Source of the DNA: an uncultured Parasphingopyxis sp. | Lineage (GTDB): Bacteria > Pseudomonadota > Alphaproteobacteria > Sphingomonadales > Sphingomonadaceae | Assembly (NCBI GenBank): GCA_947259005.1 | Contig: CAMYKP010000006.1 | Location: 496,001-560,000 of the forward strand | Length of the DNA stretch: 64,000 nucleotides | Direction of reading: 5' to 3' | In this document: piece after piece, positions 53,114-62,322 of the stretch | How the letters are laid out: each line of letters begins with the position of its first letter | Position numbering within the stretch: the stretch's first letter is position 1 | Translations under genes and position numbers: made by a program | Notes under the pieces: model-generated | What the model was told of the DNA's origin: nothing | The model's database searches: none | Seen by the model: only the letters and a program-made list of their open reading frames with translations

Positions 53114-53626
53114 ATGGCCGACGAACAGGGTGTTGCTCCCGATCAATCCGCAGCCGGTGAAGCGCCCCGCGCGAACATTCTTGCCCAATATGTAAAAGAC
53201 CTGTCATTCGAAAACCCGAATTCACCGGGTGTCTACCAGGCCAATGAAACACCGAAAATCGACGTTCAGTTCAACATCGGCAGCGATGCCGCCGGTGAGG
53301 GCGTGTGGGAAGTCATCCTGAAAATGGATGTCAGCGCAAAGCTTGAACAGGGTACGGCGTTCCAGGTCGAACTCACCTATGCCGGTCTTTTCGCGCTCTC
53401 CAATGTTCCCGACCAACAGCGCGAAGCCTTCCTTCTCGTCGAAGCTCCGCGCCTGCTCTTTCCCTTCGCGCGCCGCGTTCTTGCCGACGCCGTACGCGAC
53501 GGTAATTTCCCGCCGCTCATGCTTGAGCCGATCGATTTCGCGGCCCTGTACATGCAGCAGAAAGCGCAAATGGCGCAGGGCGGCCCCGACAATGTCGATA
53601 TCGATTCCCAAATCGGTCAGGCCTAA
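53114..53626 (+). CDS. secB: Protein-export chaperone SecB
   Basis: A 170-residue tetrameric chaperone that holds preproteins unfolded for SecA. NILAQYVKDLSFENPNSP, the beta-sheet QFNIGSDAAGEGVWEVILKM and EAPRLLFPFARRVLADAVRD are typical. ATG 53114 has GAGG nine bases upstream; ATG 53108 is only three bases from it. It is divergent from the serine hydrolase gene across a 140-base region. Confidence 0.95.
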   Translation: MADEQGVAPDQSAAGEAPRANILAQYVKDLSFENPNSPGVYQANETPKIDVQFNIGSDAAGEGVWEVILKMDVSAKLEQGTAFQVELTYAGLFALSNVPDQQREAFLLVEAPRLLFPFARRVLADAVRDGNFPPLMLEPIDFAALYMQQKAQMAQGGPDNVDIDSQIGQA

Positions 53627-53668
53627 GCCCGGGATGACGGGGCCAACGGCAGGAACCGGCCGGACGCC

Positions 53669-55267
53669 ATGAATCTCTACCGGGCAACCGGAACGATAGG
53701 TGGTTTGACCCTGGTCAGCCGCATAGCCGGATTTGCGCGCGACATGCTGCTCGCGCGCATCCTGGGGCCGGGCATGGCCGCCGACAGCTTTTTCGTCGCT
53801 TTCCAGCTGCCCAACATCTTCCGCCGACTGTTCGCGGAAGGTGCATTCGCTGCCGCCTTCGTCCCCCTGTTCAGCCGCAAGCTGGGCAAGGACGATGACA
53901 TGGCGGCGGCCGAACGCTTTTCCAGCGAAGTCGTGTCGGTGTTCGTGCCGGTGCTCATCCTGTTCGTCGCGCTGTTCGAAGTCGCTATGCCCGCGATCAT
54001 ATGGCTGATGGCGAGCGGCTTTCAGGAAGTGCCGGGAAAATTTGAACTGACCGTGGCACTGGCGCGGCTCACCTTTCCCTATCTCTTCCTGATCAGCATG
54101 GTCGCGCTGCTGGCTGCGATCCTGAACTCGCTGTCGCGTTTTGCAGCCGGTGCCAGTTTCCCGATCCTGCTCAACCTGATGCTAATCACCGCACTGCTGG
54201 TGGGCGATCAAATGGCGCCCAGCCTTGCGACCGCCGTCGGTAGCCCGGAGGGCGAAACAATCGTCGTCGCCTATTTCCTTGCGGGCGGCGTGGCGCTTGG
54301 CGGCGTGGCGCAATTGCTGTGGCTCTGGTTCTGGATGAGGCGGAGCGGGTTTCGCCTGCGCTTCCATCGTCCACGCTTCACCAAAGATGTCAGGGAACTG
54401 GGCATCATTATCCTGCCGGCGACTTTCGGAGCAGGCGTTTATCAGATCAGCCAGCTGGTCCAGCTCTTCTTCGCGACCCAGTTGCCCAGCGGATCGGTTA
54501 GCCATCTCAATTTTGCCGACCGGCTCAACCAGCTCCCGCTCGGCGTTATCGGGATTGCGCTCGGAACGGCCATCCTCCCTGCCCTTTCCCGCCATATCGG
54601 TGCGGACGACAAGGAGCAGGCGGACCGGGTCCAGTCCAACGCCATCGAACTGGCGATGCTGCTGACGCTTCCGGCGGCGGCAGCCCTGATGATCTGCGCA
54701 CCGGCTTTTGTCAGCGCCTTTTTTCAGGGCGGGGCGTTCGATGCAGAAGATGCGCGGATCACCAGCAATGTCCTGGCGGCTCTGGTCGCCGGGCTTCCCG
54801 CCTATGTCCTGATCAAGGTTCTCACACCGGCCTTTTTCTCGCGCAAGGACACCAAGACCCCGGTTTATGCGGCGGCAGTCGTCCTGTTCTTCTTCATCAC
54901 GTTCAATACGCTGATGATCGACCGGCTTGGCATTGTTGGCATCGCCATCGCAACGGCGATTGGCGCATGGTTCAATGTCATCATCCTCTATACGATCCTG
55001 CAGAAGCGCGGCCATTACCAGCTGAATCTGGGCCTTGTACGGCGGCTGCTCGGCCAGATGCTCGCAACCGCCGCCATGGCTGCCCTGCTTTACTATCTTC
55101 TACCGTTTCTCAGTGACTGGTTCGGTGGCAGCGTAATCGAGCGCGTCCTTTCCATCGCGGCACTGGTCAGCGCGGGGATGGTCGTCTATTTCTCCGCCGC
55201 AGCGCTTACCGGCGCTATCGATCGCTCCAAGATCGCATTGCTCTTCCGAAGAAAGGCCTCCTCCTGA
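53669..55267 (+). CDS. murJ: Lipid II flippase MurJ
   Basis: A 532-residue MOP-superfamily transporter flipping lipid II for peptidoglycan synthesis. It has 14 predicted helices. [20 protein letters not shown] carries the essential arginine pattern, and [18 protein letters not shown] is the conserved loop. The C-terminal helices are less conserved. Its TGA shares a base with the trpS ATG. Confidence 0.95.
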   Translation: MNLYRATGTIGGLTLVSRIAGFARDMLLARILGPGMAADSFFVAFQLPNIFRRLFAEGAFAAAFVPLFSRKLGKDDDMAAAERFSSEVVSVFVPVLILFVALFEVAMPAIIWLMASGFQEVPGKFELTVALARLTFPYLFLISMVALLAAILNSLSRFAAGASFPILLNLMLITALLVGDQMAPSLATAVGSPEGETIVVAYFLAGGVALGGVAQLLWLWFWMRRSGFRLRFHRPRFTKDVRELGIIILPATFGAGVYQISQLVQLFFATQLPSGSVSHLNFADRLNQLPLGVIGIALGTAILPALSRHIGADDKEQADRVQSNAIELAMLLTLPAAAALMICAPAFVSAFFQGGAFDAEDARITSNVLAALVAGLPAYVLIKVLTPAFFSRKDTKTPVYAAAVVLFFFITFNTLMIDRLGIVGIAIATAIGAWFNVIILYTILQKRGHYQLNLGLVRRLLGQMLATAAMAALLYYLLPFLSDWFGGSVIERVLSIAALVSAGMVVYFSAAALTGAIDRSKIALLFRRKASS

Positions 55268-56265
55268 TGCGCGTCGTTTCCGGCATCCAGCCCACCGGCA
55301 ATCTCCATCTCGGCAATTATCTCGGCGCGATCGTCAACTGGGTAAAGATGCAGGAGGAGTGCGAGTGCCTGTTCTTCCTCGCCGATCTGCACGCGATCTC
55401 CATGCCTATCGCCGCCGAAGACCTTAGCCGCGCGACCCGGGAAATGGCCGCGGCGCTGATTGCATCGGGAGTCGATCCAGCGCGTGCGACGCTGTTCAAT
55501 CAAGCCCGTGTGCCCGCCCACCCTGAACTCGCCTGGTTGCTGAACGGCACCGCGCGTATGGGATGGCTCAACCGAATGACGCAGTTCAAGGACAAGTCCG
55601 GCAAGAATCGCGAAGGCGCATCCGCCGCACTCTTCGCCTATCCGGTTCTACAGGCTGCCGATGTTCTTCTGTATCGCGCGACGCACGTCCCCGTCGGCGA
55701 CGACCAGAAGCAGCATCTCGAGCTGGCTCGCGATATCGCTGAAAAATTCAACAATGATACTGGCACTGAAACCTTCGTCCTGCCCGAACCCTATATCGGC
55801 AAAACAGCGGCGCGGATCATGTCGCTACGGGACGGTACGAAAAAAATGTCGAAATCAGACCCGTCGGACATGAGCCGGATCAACTTGTCGGATGATACCG
55901 ATATGATCGCCAAGAAAATTCGCAAAGCCAAAACCGACGCGGAACCACTTCCCAACACCTTAGAAGAACTGGCGGGCCGCCCGGAAGCAAGTAATCTTGT
56001 CGCGATTTACGCAGCTTTGGCCGGGATTGAGCAATCGGCTGTCCTCGCCGACTATGCAGGTAAAGGGTTCGGCGATTTCAAGCCCGCGCTGGCCGAGCTC
56101 ACAGTTTCAGTTCTCGGGCCTATTTCCGACCGGTTCAATGCGTTGAAAAGGGACAGCGCCACGCTGGACAGCATCCTTGACGCCGGTGCAGAAAAAGCCT
56201 CAGCGGCGGCAGCTCCCGTACTTTCTGATGCATATCGAGCGCTCGGATTGCTGAGCGGCCGATAA
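55267..56265 (+). CDS. trpS: Tryptophanyl-tRNA synthetase
   Basis: A 332-residue class I synthetase charging tRNA-Trp. The HIGH-like motif is [11 protein letters not shown] (residues 12-22), and the KMSKS loop is [11 protein letters not shown] (about 198). [20 protein letters not shown] is the conserved tryptophan/dimer segment. It is coupled to murJ by TGATG. Full length. Confidence 0.96.
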   Translation: MRVVSGIQPTGNLHLGNYLGAIVNWVKMQEECECLFFLADLHAISMPIAAEDLSRATREMAAALIASGVDPARATLFNQARVPAHPELAWLLNGTARMGWLNRMTQFKDKSGKNREGASAALFAYPVLQAADVLLYRATHVPVGDDQKQHLELARDIAEKFNNDTGTETFVLPEPYIGKTAARIMSLRDGTKKMSKSDPSDMSRINLSDDTDMIAKKIRKAKTDAEPLPNTLEELAGRPEASNLVAIYAALAGIEQSAVLADYAGKGFGDFKPALAELTVSVLGPISDRFNALKRDSATLDSILDAGAEKASAAAAPVLSDAYRALGLLSGR

Positions 56266-56365
56266 CTGCGGCGCGCTCTCCGGGCATTCAATCCCGGTTC
56301 AGCCGCGTTGGAATATCGATGCCAGATCCTATATCAAGGGCTGTAATCGGTATCGGAGACCTGCC

Positions 56366-57022
56366 ATGCGCCGCACTTTATTCGCTCTAGCCGCTCCGCT
56401 TGCGATGCTCGCGCTCGCAGCCTGCACGACCCCGTTCCGGGCCGATGTCGCGCGATTCCAGCAGATGCCGGCACCGCAGGGCCAAAGCTTCTATATCCAG
56501 CCCGCCGATGACGAAAAGTCAGGCGGGCTTGAATTCGCCACCTATGCCAATCTCGTCGCCGCCGAGCTCAGCCAGTATGGCTATGCGGCCGCCAGTTCGG
56601 CCGAGGACGCAACCCTTGTCGTGACGATGGAATACAGCGTCGACAATGGCCGCGAACGTATTGTGACCTCGCCGGGTTATCATCGCGGCTATTGGGGTCA
56701 CCGCTCGCTATTCTACAGCCCCTATTATGACCGGTTCGGCTGGCGCTCGTCCTATTATCGCGGCTGGTATGATCCGTTTTTCGACGGCGGCTTCGGCTAT
56801 CCCGAGGTTCGCAGCTACACTCTCTATACGAGTGAGCTCGATCTGAGGATCGCCCGGACGGCGGACGGCGAGCCGGTGTTCGAGGGGCGAGCCCGGGCGC
56901 GATCGCGCAATGATGCGTTGACCGAACTCGTTCCCAATCTTGTCGAAGCTATGTTCACAGACTTCCCGGGCAACTCCGGTGAAGAAGTGCGCATCACCGT
57001 GCTGCCGCGCGAAGAGGGCTAG
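56366..57022 (+). CDS. DUF4136 lipoprotein
   Basis: A 218-residue lipoprotein with lipobox ALAAC (cysteine near 20). The domain contains FATYANLVAAELSQYGYAAA and the tail TELVPNLVEAMFTDFPG, typical of DUF4136. A tyrosine/arginine-rich stretch (YHRGYWGHRSLFYSPYYDR) sits in the middle and is likely surface-exposed. The function is unknown. It is separated from trpS by 100 bases, where a CCGGG/CCCGG hairpin (8-base loop) may end trpS. Confidence 0.85.
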   Translation: MRRTLFALAAPLAMLALAACTTPFRADVARFQQMPAPQGQSFYIQPADDEKSGGLEFATYANLVAAELSQYGYAAASSAEDATLVVTMEYSVDNGRERIVTSPGYHRGYWGHRSLFYSPYYDRFGWRSSYYRGWYDPFFDGGFGYPEVRSYTLYTSELDLRIARTADGEPVFEGRARARSRNDALTELVPNLVEAMFTDFPGNSGEEVRITVLPREEG

Positions 57023-57042
57023 ACTTTTACGGCCGCGCTAAC

Positions 57043-57072
57043 GGACGAGTGCCGTTCCATCGGCGCTCGTCC
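57043..57072. terminator. Strong hairpin between convergent genes
   Basis: GGACGAGTGCC and GGCGCTCGTCC (57043-57053 and 57062-57072) form an 11-bp stem with one G-U pair and loop GTTCCATC. It lies between DUF4136 and the convergent sulfotransferase gene. No U-tract follows on either strand, so it is perhaps a Rho-independent-like stop or an RNA end-stabiliser. Confidence 0.5.
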
Positions 57073-57077
57073 TGCAG

Positions 57078-57863
57078 TCATTCGCCTGCGGGTTTTTCGG
57101 TCGCCCAGTCTTCCAGACCTTCTTCACGAAGGCAGGCCGCTGCGTCGTCCGGATTGGTGAACCGGGTGAGTACTTCATCGCTGTTGCGCTTTTTGGTCGG
57201 TGAATCCAGCTTCGAGCTAGACAGGCCAAGAAAGGTCGTCACCTTGTCCATGCCGGCATCGGTCCGCGCCTCCGCATAGGTGATCCGCAGGCAGTTGTCC
57301 GCATTTGCATCGATGATTTCATCCCAGCGGGAATAAGCATGCTTTCTTCGCTTCACATAAGCCTTGAATTCTTCTGCATCAAACTCAACCTGACGCGGCT
57401 TTTCCGCATCCGGCCCCAGGGACCGGTGGAGGACTGCCAGTTTGTTTGACGAGTAACAGGCAAGTAGATTCGTTCGATTGAGAATGATCTTGGCTATCGA
57501 ATCGTCTTCAAGCACCGTTTTGGTAATTTCACGAGGGCCGCTGAGATGGTGCTTGAATCCCATGCATGGAGCGGCATCCAGGTCAAAAATCTTGTCCAGA
57601 AGCTGAGCGCGATTCTCGACCCGATACGCCAAATCTTCCCAGCGTTCATCCAGCCCTTCTTTCAACGAACGATGCACTCGGCCCCCATGGCCCCATCCCC
57701 GATCACTGAAGATTGCGTTCAGCATATGGGCATTATCATGTTGCGTGAGTTTCCGGGTCATCATCGTCGATCCGGTGCGTGGCATCGATAACAGAACCAT
57801 TTTTTTTCTGATTGCAGGCGCCGCGTCTTCTACATTCGTTTCGGGATTTGCCGTGGGCATCAT
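57078..57863 (-). CDS. Sulfotransferase family protein
   Basis: A 261-residue protein with the 5'-phosphosulfate loop MVLLSMPRTGSTMMTR (residues 22-37) and a second PAPS-contact segment IILNRTNLLACYSSNKLAVL (about 127-146). It most resembles bacterial Stf0-type or uncharacterised sulfotransferases. A transfer of sulfate from PAPS to a lipid or carbohydrate is likely; the acceptor is unknown. The extreme N-terminus is acidic. It and the following orphan look accessory, sitting between conserved blocks. Confidence 0.75.
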   Translation of the reverse strand: MMPTANPETNVEDAAPAIRKKMVLLSMPRTGSTMMTRKLTQHDNAHMLNAIFSDRGWGHGGRVHRSLKEGLDERWEDLAYRVENRAQLLDKIFDLDAAPCMGFKHHLSGPREITKTVLEDDSIAKIILNRTNLLACYSSNKLAVLHRSLGPDAEKPRQVEFDAEEFKAYVKRRKHAYSRWDEIIDANADNCLRITYAEARTDAGMDKVTTFLGLSSSKLDSPTKKRNSDEVLTRFTNPDDAAACLREEGLEDWATEKPAGE

Positions 57864-57938
57864 TAACTCCGGTTGCGAGCAGTATAAATTGGCTGGGAAA
57901 CGCAGGCTTGGCCTATTCGCCAGCCGGCTATCGGCAGT

Positions 57939-58220
57939 TTATGCTTTCGATGTGGACTTTTCCAACCGCCGGATGAAAATGCTCGTCGTGTCTGCTGTAT
58001 CGCCGGTTTTCTTTCCAACGTTGAGGGTTACGGATGTCGAACCGCCATAGGTGATCGTGACCGGCACTTCATATTTAGCAGCGAGCGCCACGGCACGAGT
58101 TGCAATTTTTTTTGCCGCATCCGCCGTGTCCAGATCAAACTGCCGCTTCATTCCGCTTTTCAGTTTCTGCCACGCATCGTTGGAAGAAGCTGCATCGGAT
58201 TTTTTGTCTTTGGAACTCAT
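57939..58220 (-). CDS. Orphan 93-residue protein
   Basis: A small protein with a lysine/serine-rich N-terminus (SSKDKKSDAASSNDAW) and a compact C-terminal half (YEVPVTITYGGSTSVTLNVG). There is no signal peptide or membrane segment. It is of unknown family. The upstream 250 bases to dnaA are AT-rich and hold no other gene. It may be cotranscribed with the sulfotransferase gene 75 bases downstream. Confidence 0.6.
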   Translation of the reverse strand: MSSKDKKSDAASSNDAWQKLKSGMKRQFDLDTADAAKKIATRAVALAAKYEVPVTITYGGSTSVTLNVGKKTGDTADTTSIFIRRLEKSTSKA

Positions 58221-58473
58221 AGGGAAATAACTCCGAATCTAAAAATATCTCAATATTCAATGATTTCGCGACCACCCGCGGACTTTCTCAAATCACGAGG
58301 TCCGACAACAATCTCACACTATTTCTGGAAACGATTGTCGTTTTGCCCTCCGCAAATTGGCAAATCCTGCATTTCAATCGACCACATACCGTACATGCTG
58401 TGCAAGCAAAAAAAATGCAATCCCTTCAGTTATTCGCGGGGAAACAGCATCAATTTCAAATTGTCGGTTGTGA
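58221..58473. other. AT-rich gap between dnaA and the orphan gene
   Basis: Downstream of the dnaA stop on the minus strand a weak TCCC/GGGA hairpin is followed by eight Ts (about 58410-58440), a possible dnaA terminator. The promoter of the 93-residue orphan must also lie here. A plus-strand open frame is present but has no coding character. Confidence 0.35.
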
Positions 58474-59889
58474 CTAGTTTTCGAGTTTGCGGAGCAGCGA
58501 GCGGACGTCCGAATCCAGTTCGCTGTCCGCAGCGCGCAATTCCTTGATCCGCTTGATCGCATGGATCACGGTCGTGTGATCGCGGCCGCCGAAACGCCGG
58601 CCGATCTCGGGAAGCGAGCGCGGCGTCAACCGCTTCGCCAGATACATCGCAACCTGGCGCGGACGGGCAACCTCGCGGGCGCGGCGGGCGGAAGTCATCT
58701 CGGCATGCCGGATTCCATAATGTTCGCATACGCTACGCTGGATCTCGTCGATCGTGATCCGCCGCTGCGAATGCCGCAACAGGTCCGCCAGTGTTTCCTG
58801 CGCAAATGCGAGGTCTATCGGGCGCTTGGAGAGAAGCGAATAGGCAACCACCCGGGTCAGCGCACCTTCCAGTTCGCGGATGCTGGCCGAGAAGCGTTGG
58901 GCAAGAAAATCGGCAACGTCCTGCGGCATGCCCGCCTGCGGCATCTGCCCCAGCTTGTGCGTGACGATACGGCGGCGATGATCGAGATCGGGCTGCCGCA
59001 AATCGGTGACAAGGCCGCCGGCAAGCCGCGATGCAATCCGCTTGTCGACCGCACCCAGCTCATGCGGTGGCCGGTCTGCGCTAATCACCAGCCGGTGGCC
59101 GGTCGCGATTATCTCATTGATTGTATGGAAAAATTCTTCCTGTGTCGCTTCCTTGCCAGCGATGAATTGCACATCGTCCACAAGCAGCAGATCGGCTGAC
59201 CGCAGTCTCTGCTTGAAACCGATCGTATCCTTTTCGCGCATCGCCGAAACAAATTCGTACATGAATTTTTCGGCCGACATGTAGAGCACATTGGAGCGCG
59301 GTTTCTGGCGAAGGAATTCATGCCCGATCGCGTGCAGCAAATGGGTTTTACCAAGGCCGGTTCCGGCATGAATATAGAGCGAGCTGAACATCGGCACGCC
59401 CGCATCGGCCATCATCCGGGCTGCATTAAACGCAACCTCATTGGCCGTGCCGGTGACGAAGTTCGAGAAGACATAGCGATTCTCGAGCGGCGTCCCGATG
59501 CTGTCCCCGCTTGTCCCGGAAAGCTGTTCGGTAGGCGGCAGGGCGTCTTCTTCGCCCACAATGAACAGAGCCGGGCGCGAGGCACCGTCGGCTGCAACGA
59601 TATCGATTTCACGAACGCTAGGTACCGTTGCGCGCCAGGCGTAGCGCAACCTATCCGAATAATGTTCGCGAACCCAGTCCGCCATGAAGTGCGAGGGGAG
59701 CTCCAGACGAATCTGACCGGCCTCTTCTTCGAAACCGATCAGCTTCATCGGCTTCAGCCAGTGATCGAAAGTCCGCGCGCCCAAATCGCGGCGAAGGCCG
59801 TTTCTGATTGCGTCCCATGCAGCATTAAAAGGTTCGTGCGTTTTTACGCTGGCGGTGTTCGCTTCTTCGAGTTCCGATTCATGCTGCAC
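58474..59889 (-). CDS. dnaA: Chromosomal replication initiator protein DnaA
   Basis: A 471-residue AAA+ initiator. Domain I ([24 protein letters not shown]), Walker A ([18 protein letters not shown]), Walker B (LLLVDDVQF) and domain IV ([15 protein letters not shown]) are intact; the late motif LRKLEN ends it. I chose GTG 59889, because GGGGAGG lies seven bases upstream; the longer ATG frames to 60006 cover that site. No cluster of consensus DnaA boxes (TTATCCACA) is seen in the region, so this may not be the origin. Confidence 0.96.
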   Translation of the reverse strand: MQHESELEEANTASVKTHEPFNAAWDAIRNGLRRDLGARTFDHWLKPMKLIGFEEEAGQIRLELPSHFMADWVREHYSDRLRYAWRATVPSVREIDIVAADGASRPALFIVGEEDALPPTEQLSGTSGDSIGTPLENRYVFSNFVTGTANEVAFNAARMMADAGVPMFSSLYIHAGTGLGKTHLLHAIGHEFLRQKPRSNVLYMSAEKFMYEFVSAMREKDTIGFKQRLRSADLLLVDDVQFIAGKEATQEEFFHTINEIIATGHRLVISADRPPHELGAVDKRIASRLAGGLVTDLRQPDLDHRRRIVTHKLGQMPQAGMPQDVADFLAQRFSASIRELEGALTRVVAYSLLSKRPIDLAFAQETLADLLRHSQRRITIDEIQRSVCEHYGIRHAEMTSARRAREVARPRQVAMYLAKRLTPRSLPEIGRRFGGRDHTTVIHAIKRIKELRAADSELDSDVRSLLRKLEN

Positions 59890-60132
59890 TCGACAACCTC
59901 CCCTAAGCATGTCCATTCCACCAGACTCGATCCGGTATGATTGAATACCTGAACCCCACCGATCACCAGGCACAAAAAAGTCATGTGCGAAAACATCAGT
60001 TTTCACATCGCACTTTTCACTGGCGACTGTACCGGTCGGGAAGAATCGCTACCGACCGAGAGACTGTTTGATGAATTGTTAACGCGCCCAAGGCAAGGGG
60101 GCGGACCGTCAAAAAATTGAAATAAATGGGGT

Positions 60133-60284
60133 TGACACGCAGAGTAGCCAATCTTGCCAAATTGGCCTATAAACTATTGATTTTTAATAGTTATTTTAAT
60201 TTTCAAGCTGTGAACAACTTATGCGTACTCAATGCGACTCGTTGAAATTACAGTGTAACTAATCTGACAAAAATTTTTCAGATT
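60133..60284. promoter_or_regulatory. AT-rich region with three dyads between dnaA and rpsT
   Basis: Within the 439 bases separating the dnaA GTG from rpsT lie three inverted repeats: GCCAAT/ATTGGC (60147-60166), AACTATT/AATAGTT (60172-60192) and AATCTGA/TCAGATT (60261-60284). TTGACA is at 60133-60138. A near-match DnaA box, TGTGAACAA, is at about 60210. The dnaA promoter must lie in this region on the minus strand. A role as operator or unwinding element is possible but unproved. Confidence 0.4.
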
Positions 60285-60328
60285 GGCCGGCTGTACCGAT
60301 GAGCCGCTTCGTCAGTCGAAGCGACCGC

Positions 60329-60592
60329 TTATTTCAACGCGGCAACGCGCTTCGACAGACGCGAAAGCTTCCGCGACGCTGTATTCTTGTGGAAAATTCC
60401 CTTGGAAACGCCGCGGGCCAATTCAGGCTGCATGGCCTGAAGCGCGTCGGTGGCTTCCTTCTTGTTGCCAGCTTCAACAGCTGTTTCGACTTTCTTGATG
60501 AAGCTGCGAATCCGGCTCACCCGATTCGTGTTCACAACAGCGCGCCGATCGTTACGGCGAATACGTTTTTTGGCCTGTGGCGTGTTGGCCAT
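60329..60592 (-). CDS. rpsT: 30S ribosomal protein S20
   Basis: An 87-residue basic helical protein of the small subunit. [19 protein letters not shown] and the later [16 protein letters not shown] match S20. Full length. It lies between mutM and dnaA, the order seen in many alphaproteobacteria. A CGCTTCG/CGAAGCG hairpin follows its stop on the minus strand. Confidence 0.96.
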   Translation of the reverse strand: MANTPQAKKRIRRNDRRAVVNTNRVSRIRSFIKKVETAVEAGNKKEATDALQAMQPELARGVSKGIFHKNTASRKLSRLSKRVAALK

Positions 60593-60616
60593 AATAAACC
60601 TCGATCATGTCAAAAT

Positions 60617-60642
60617 AAAAAAGGCGCAGCACCCGCCGCACC
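60617..60642 (-). terminator. Intrinsic terminator/attenuator hairpin before rpsT
   Basis: On the minus strand an 8-bp stem (GGTGCGGC/GCTGCGCC, with two G-U pairs, loop GGGT) is followed by TTTTTTATTTT. It ends 24 bases before the rpsT ATG. It can terminate mutM transcripts. A separate promoter for rpsT would have to lie upstream of it, making the hairpin part of the rpsT leader. Confidence 0.75.
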
Positions 60643-60699
60643 GAAAGCGGATGCCAACTAGCTATCACAGCGGCTCAGGTCAAGGGCGCAGCGCAGATT

Positions 60700-61509
60700 T
60701 CACCGCTGGCATTGGGGGCAATAAAAGGTGGATCGACCGCTATCCACACGCCGCCGGATCGACGCGCCGCACCCGCATGGATCGCCTTCCCGTCCATAGG
60801 CTCGCCAGCTTTTGAAGAAGTAGCCAAGTTCCCCATCGGGCTGCGTATAGTCGCGGAGGCTGGAACCACCCGCCTCGATCGCTGCGGCGATGATTTCACG
60901 GACAGCGCCAACCAGCCGATCAAGCCTTGCGCCGCCGATGCGGCTCCCCTTCGTTCCCGGCGCAATCCGCGCCTGGTGCAGCGCTTCGCAGACATAGATA
61001 TTGCCAAGCCCGGCGACTATCCGCTGATCGAGCAACAACGCCTTCACCGGGCCGGATCGCCCGGTGAAAGCTTCGGCCAGATAGGCGGTAGTAAAATCAG
61101 GTCCCAGCGGTTCCGGGCCCAGTGCGACAAAAGCCGGATAGGCTTGCAACGATGCAGTTTCGACCAGGTCGATAGACCCAAATCGCCGTGGATCATTCAG
61201 GGCGACTGTTCGATTCGAGGTTTTCAGGACGAGGTGATCATGGTTGCCGATGTCATCAGGATCAAGCCGCCACCGGCCTGACATGCCGAGATGAAAGATC
61301 ATCGTGTCGCCGCGATCAGTATCGATCAGGCCATATTTCGCACGGCGACCAAGCCCCGTCACAACCGCGCCCGTCAGCCGCTGCCTCAGATCGGCCGGAA
61401 TGGGCCGGCGCAAGTCAGCCCTTCTCGGCTCGACGGAAACAAGCCTCTCGCCAAGCAAGGCAGGCTCCAGACCGCGCACGGTCGTTTCGACTTCTGGAAG
61501 TTCCGGCAT
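60700..61509 (-). CDS. mutM: Formamidopyrimidine-DNA glycosylase
   Basis: A 269-residue DNA repair enzyme removing oxidised purines, mainly 8-oxoguanine. The catalytic N-terminus MPELPEVETTVRGLEP, KTSNRTVALNDPRRFG in the mid region, and the C-terminal zinc finger CGCGASIRRRV...FYCPQCQR are intact. ATG 61509 was chosen because the proline after Met is the catalytic residue; the longer frame to 61722 would block it. It is divergent from ubiE. Confidence 0.97.
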   Translation of the reverse strand: MPELPEVETTVRGLEPALLGERLVSVEPRRADLRRPIPADLRQRLTGAVVTGLGRRAKYGLIDTDRGDTMIFHLGMSGRWRLDPDDIGNHDHLVLKTSNRTVALNDPRRFGSIDLVETASLQAYPAFVALGPEPLGPDFTTAYLAEAFTGRSGPVKALLLDQRIVAGLGNIYVCEALHQARIAPGTKGSRIGGARLDRLVGAVREIIAAAIEAGGSSLRDYTQPDGELGYFFKSWRAYGREGDPCGCGASIRRRVDSGRSTFYCPQCQR

Positions 61510-61587
61510 GGCTATGTTGCTAAGATGCGTTTGCGGGCACGGCAAGGCTTGGCTAGAGCAGCAATCCTTCCCATCTGGCGGACAGGC

Positions 61588-62322
61588 ATGAACGAAGAAA
61601 ACGTCTCTTTTGGCTATGAAGACATAGCGGCCGAGGAAAAAACCGCACGCGTCGGCGGCGTCTTTTCCAATGTGGCATCCAGCTATGACCTGATGAACGA
61701 CGCGATGTCGGGCGGGATGCACCGGTTGTGGAAAGACCGATTCGTCAGGCGGGTGAAACCGCGAGCGGACGAAACCATATTGGATATGGCCGGCGGAACC
61801 GGCGACATCGCCTTTCGCCTGGCGAAATCTGGTGCGGCGATCACCGTGGCGGATATTAATGCGGAAATGCTGCAGGTCGGCCGGGAACGCGCAGAAAAAC
61901 GCGAGATTGCAGGACTAACCTGGGCGCAGGAAAATGCCGAGGAGCTCAGCTTCGAAGACAAATCCTTCGATGTCTATACGATCGCGTTTGGCATCCGGAA
62001 CGTAACGCATATCCGGAAAGCTCTGGAAGAAGCCCACCGCGTTCTCAAACGCGGCGGCCGGTTCTTCTGCCTCGAATTTTCGACGACGCTCTGGCCCGGT
62101 TTTGCCGAAGCCTATGATCTCTACTCGCACAAGCTGGTTCCGAAGATCGGCCAGGTTCTGGCAAAAGACGAGGACAGCTATCGCTATCTGATCGAATCGA
62201 TTCGCCGGTTTCCCGACATGCCGACTTTTAAAGGCATGATCGAAGAAGCCGGCTTCGTGCAGTGTAAGGTCGAGCCGATGCTGGGCGGCCTTGTCGCCAT
62301 CCATAGCGGTTACCGGATTTGA
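61588..62322 (+). CDS. ubiE: Demethylmenaquinone/ubiquinone methyltransferase
   Basis: A 244-residue SAM-dependent methyltransferase of ubiquinone synthesis. The SAM motif is ILDMAGGTGDIAFRL (near 64) and post-motif YTIAFGIRNVTHIRKALEEA; RGGRFFCLEFS is conserved. ATG 61588 gives the typical MNEENVSFGYEDI start; an upstream in-frame ATG overlaps mutM antisense. It ends in a TTGA overlap with ubiB. Confidence 0.95.
   Translation: MNEENVSFGYEDIAAEEKTARVGGVFSNVASSYDLMNDAMSGGMHRLWKDRFVRRVKPRADETILDMAGGTGDIAFRLAKSGAAITVADINAEMLQVGRERAEKREIAGLTWAQENAEELSFEDKSFDVYTIAFGIRNVTHIRKALEEAHRVLKRGGRFFCLEFSTTLWPGFAEAYDLYSHKLVPKIGQVLAKDEDSYRYLIESIRRFPDMPTFKGMIEEAGFVQCKVEPMLGGLVAIHSGYRI

Noticed and set aside
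58260-58547. A 95-residue plus-strand frame between the orphan gene and dnaA
   Set aside because: It runs into the 3' end of dnaA, has no Shine-Dalgarno and shows no coding character.
60133-60138. TTGACA as a plus-strand promoter
   Set aside because: No minus 10 box at proper spacing and no plus-strand gene follows; kept only as part of the dyad region.
58474-60328. Chromosomal origin next to dnaA
   Set aside because: No cluster of consensus DnaA boxes was seen, only one near-match, and alphaproteobacterial origins often lie elsewhere.
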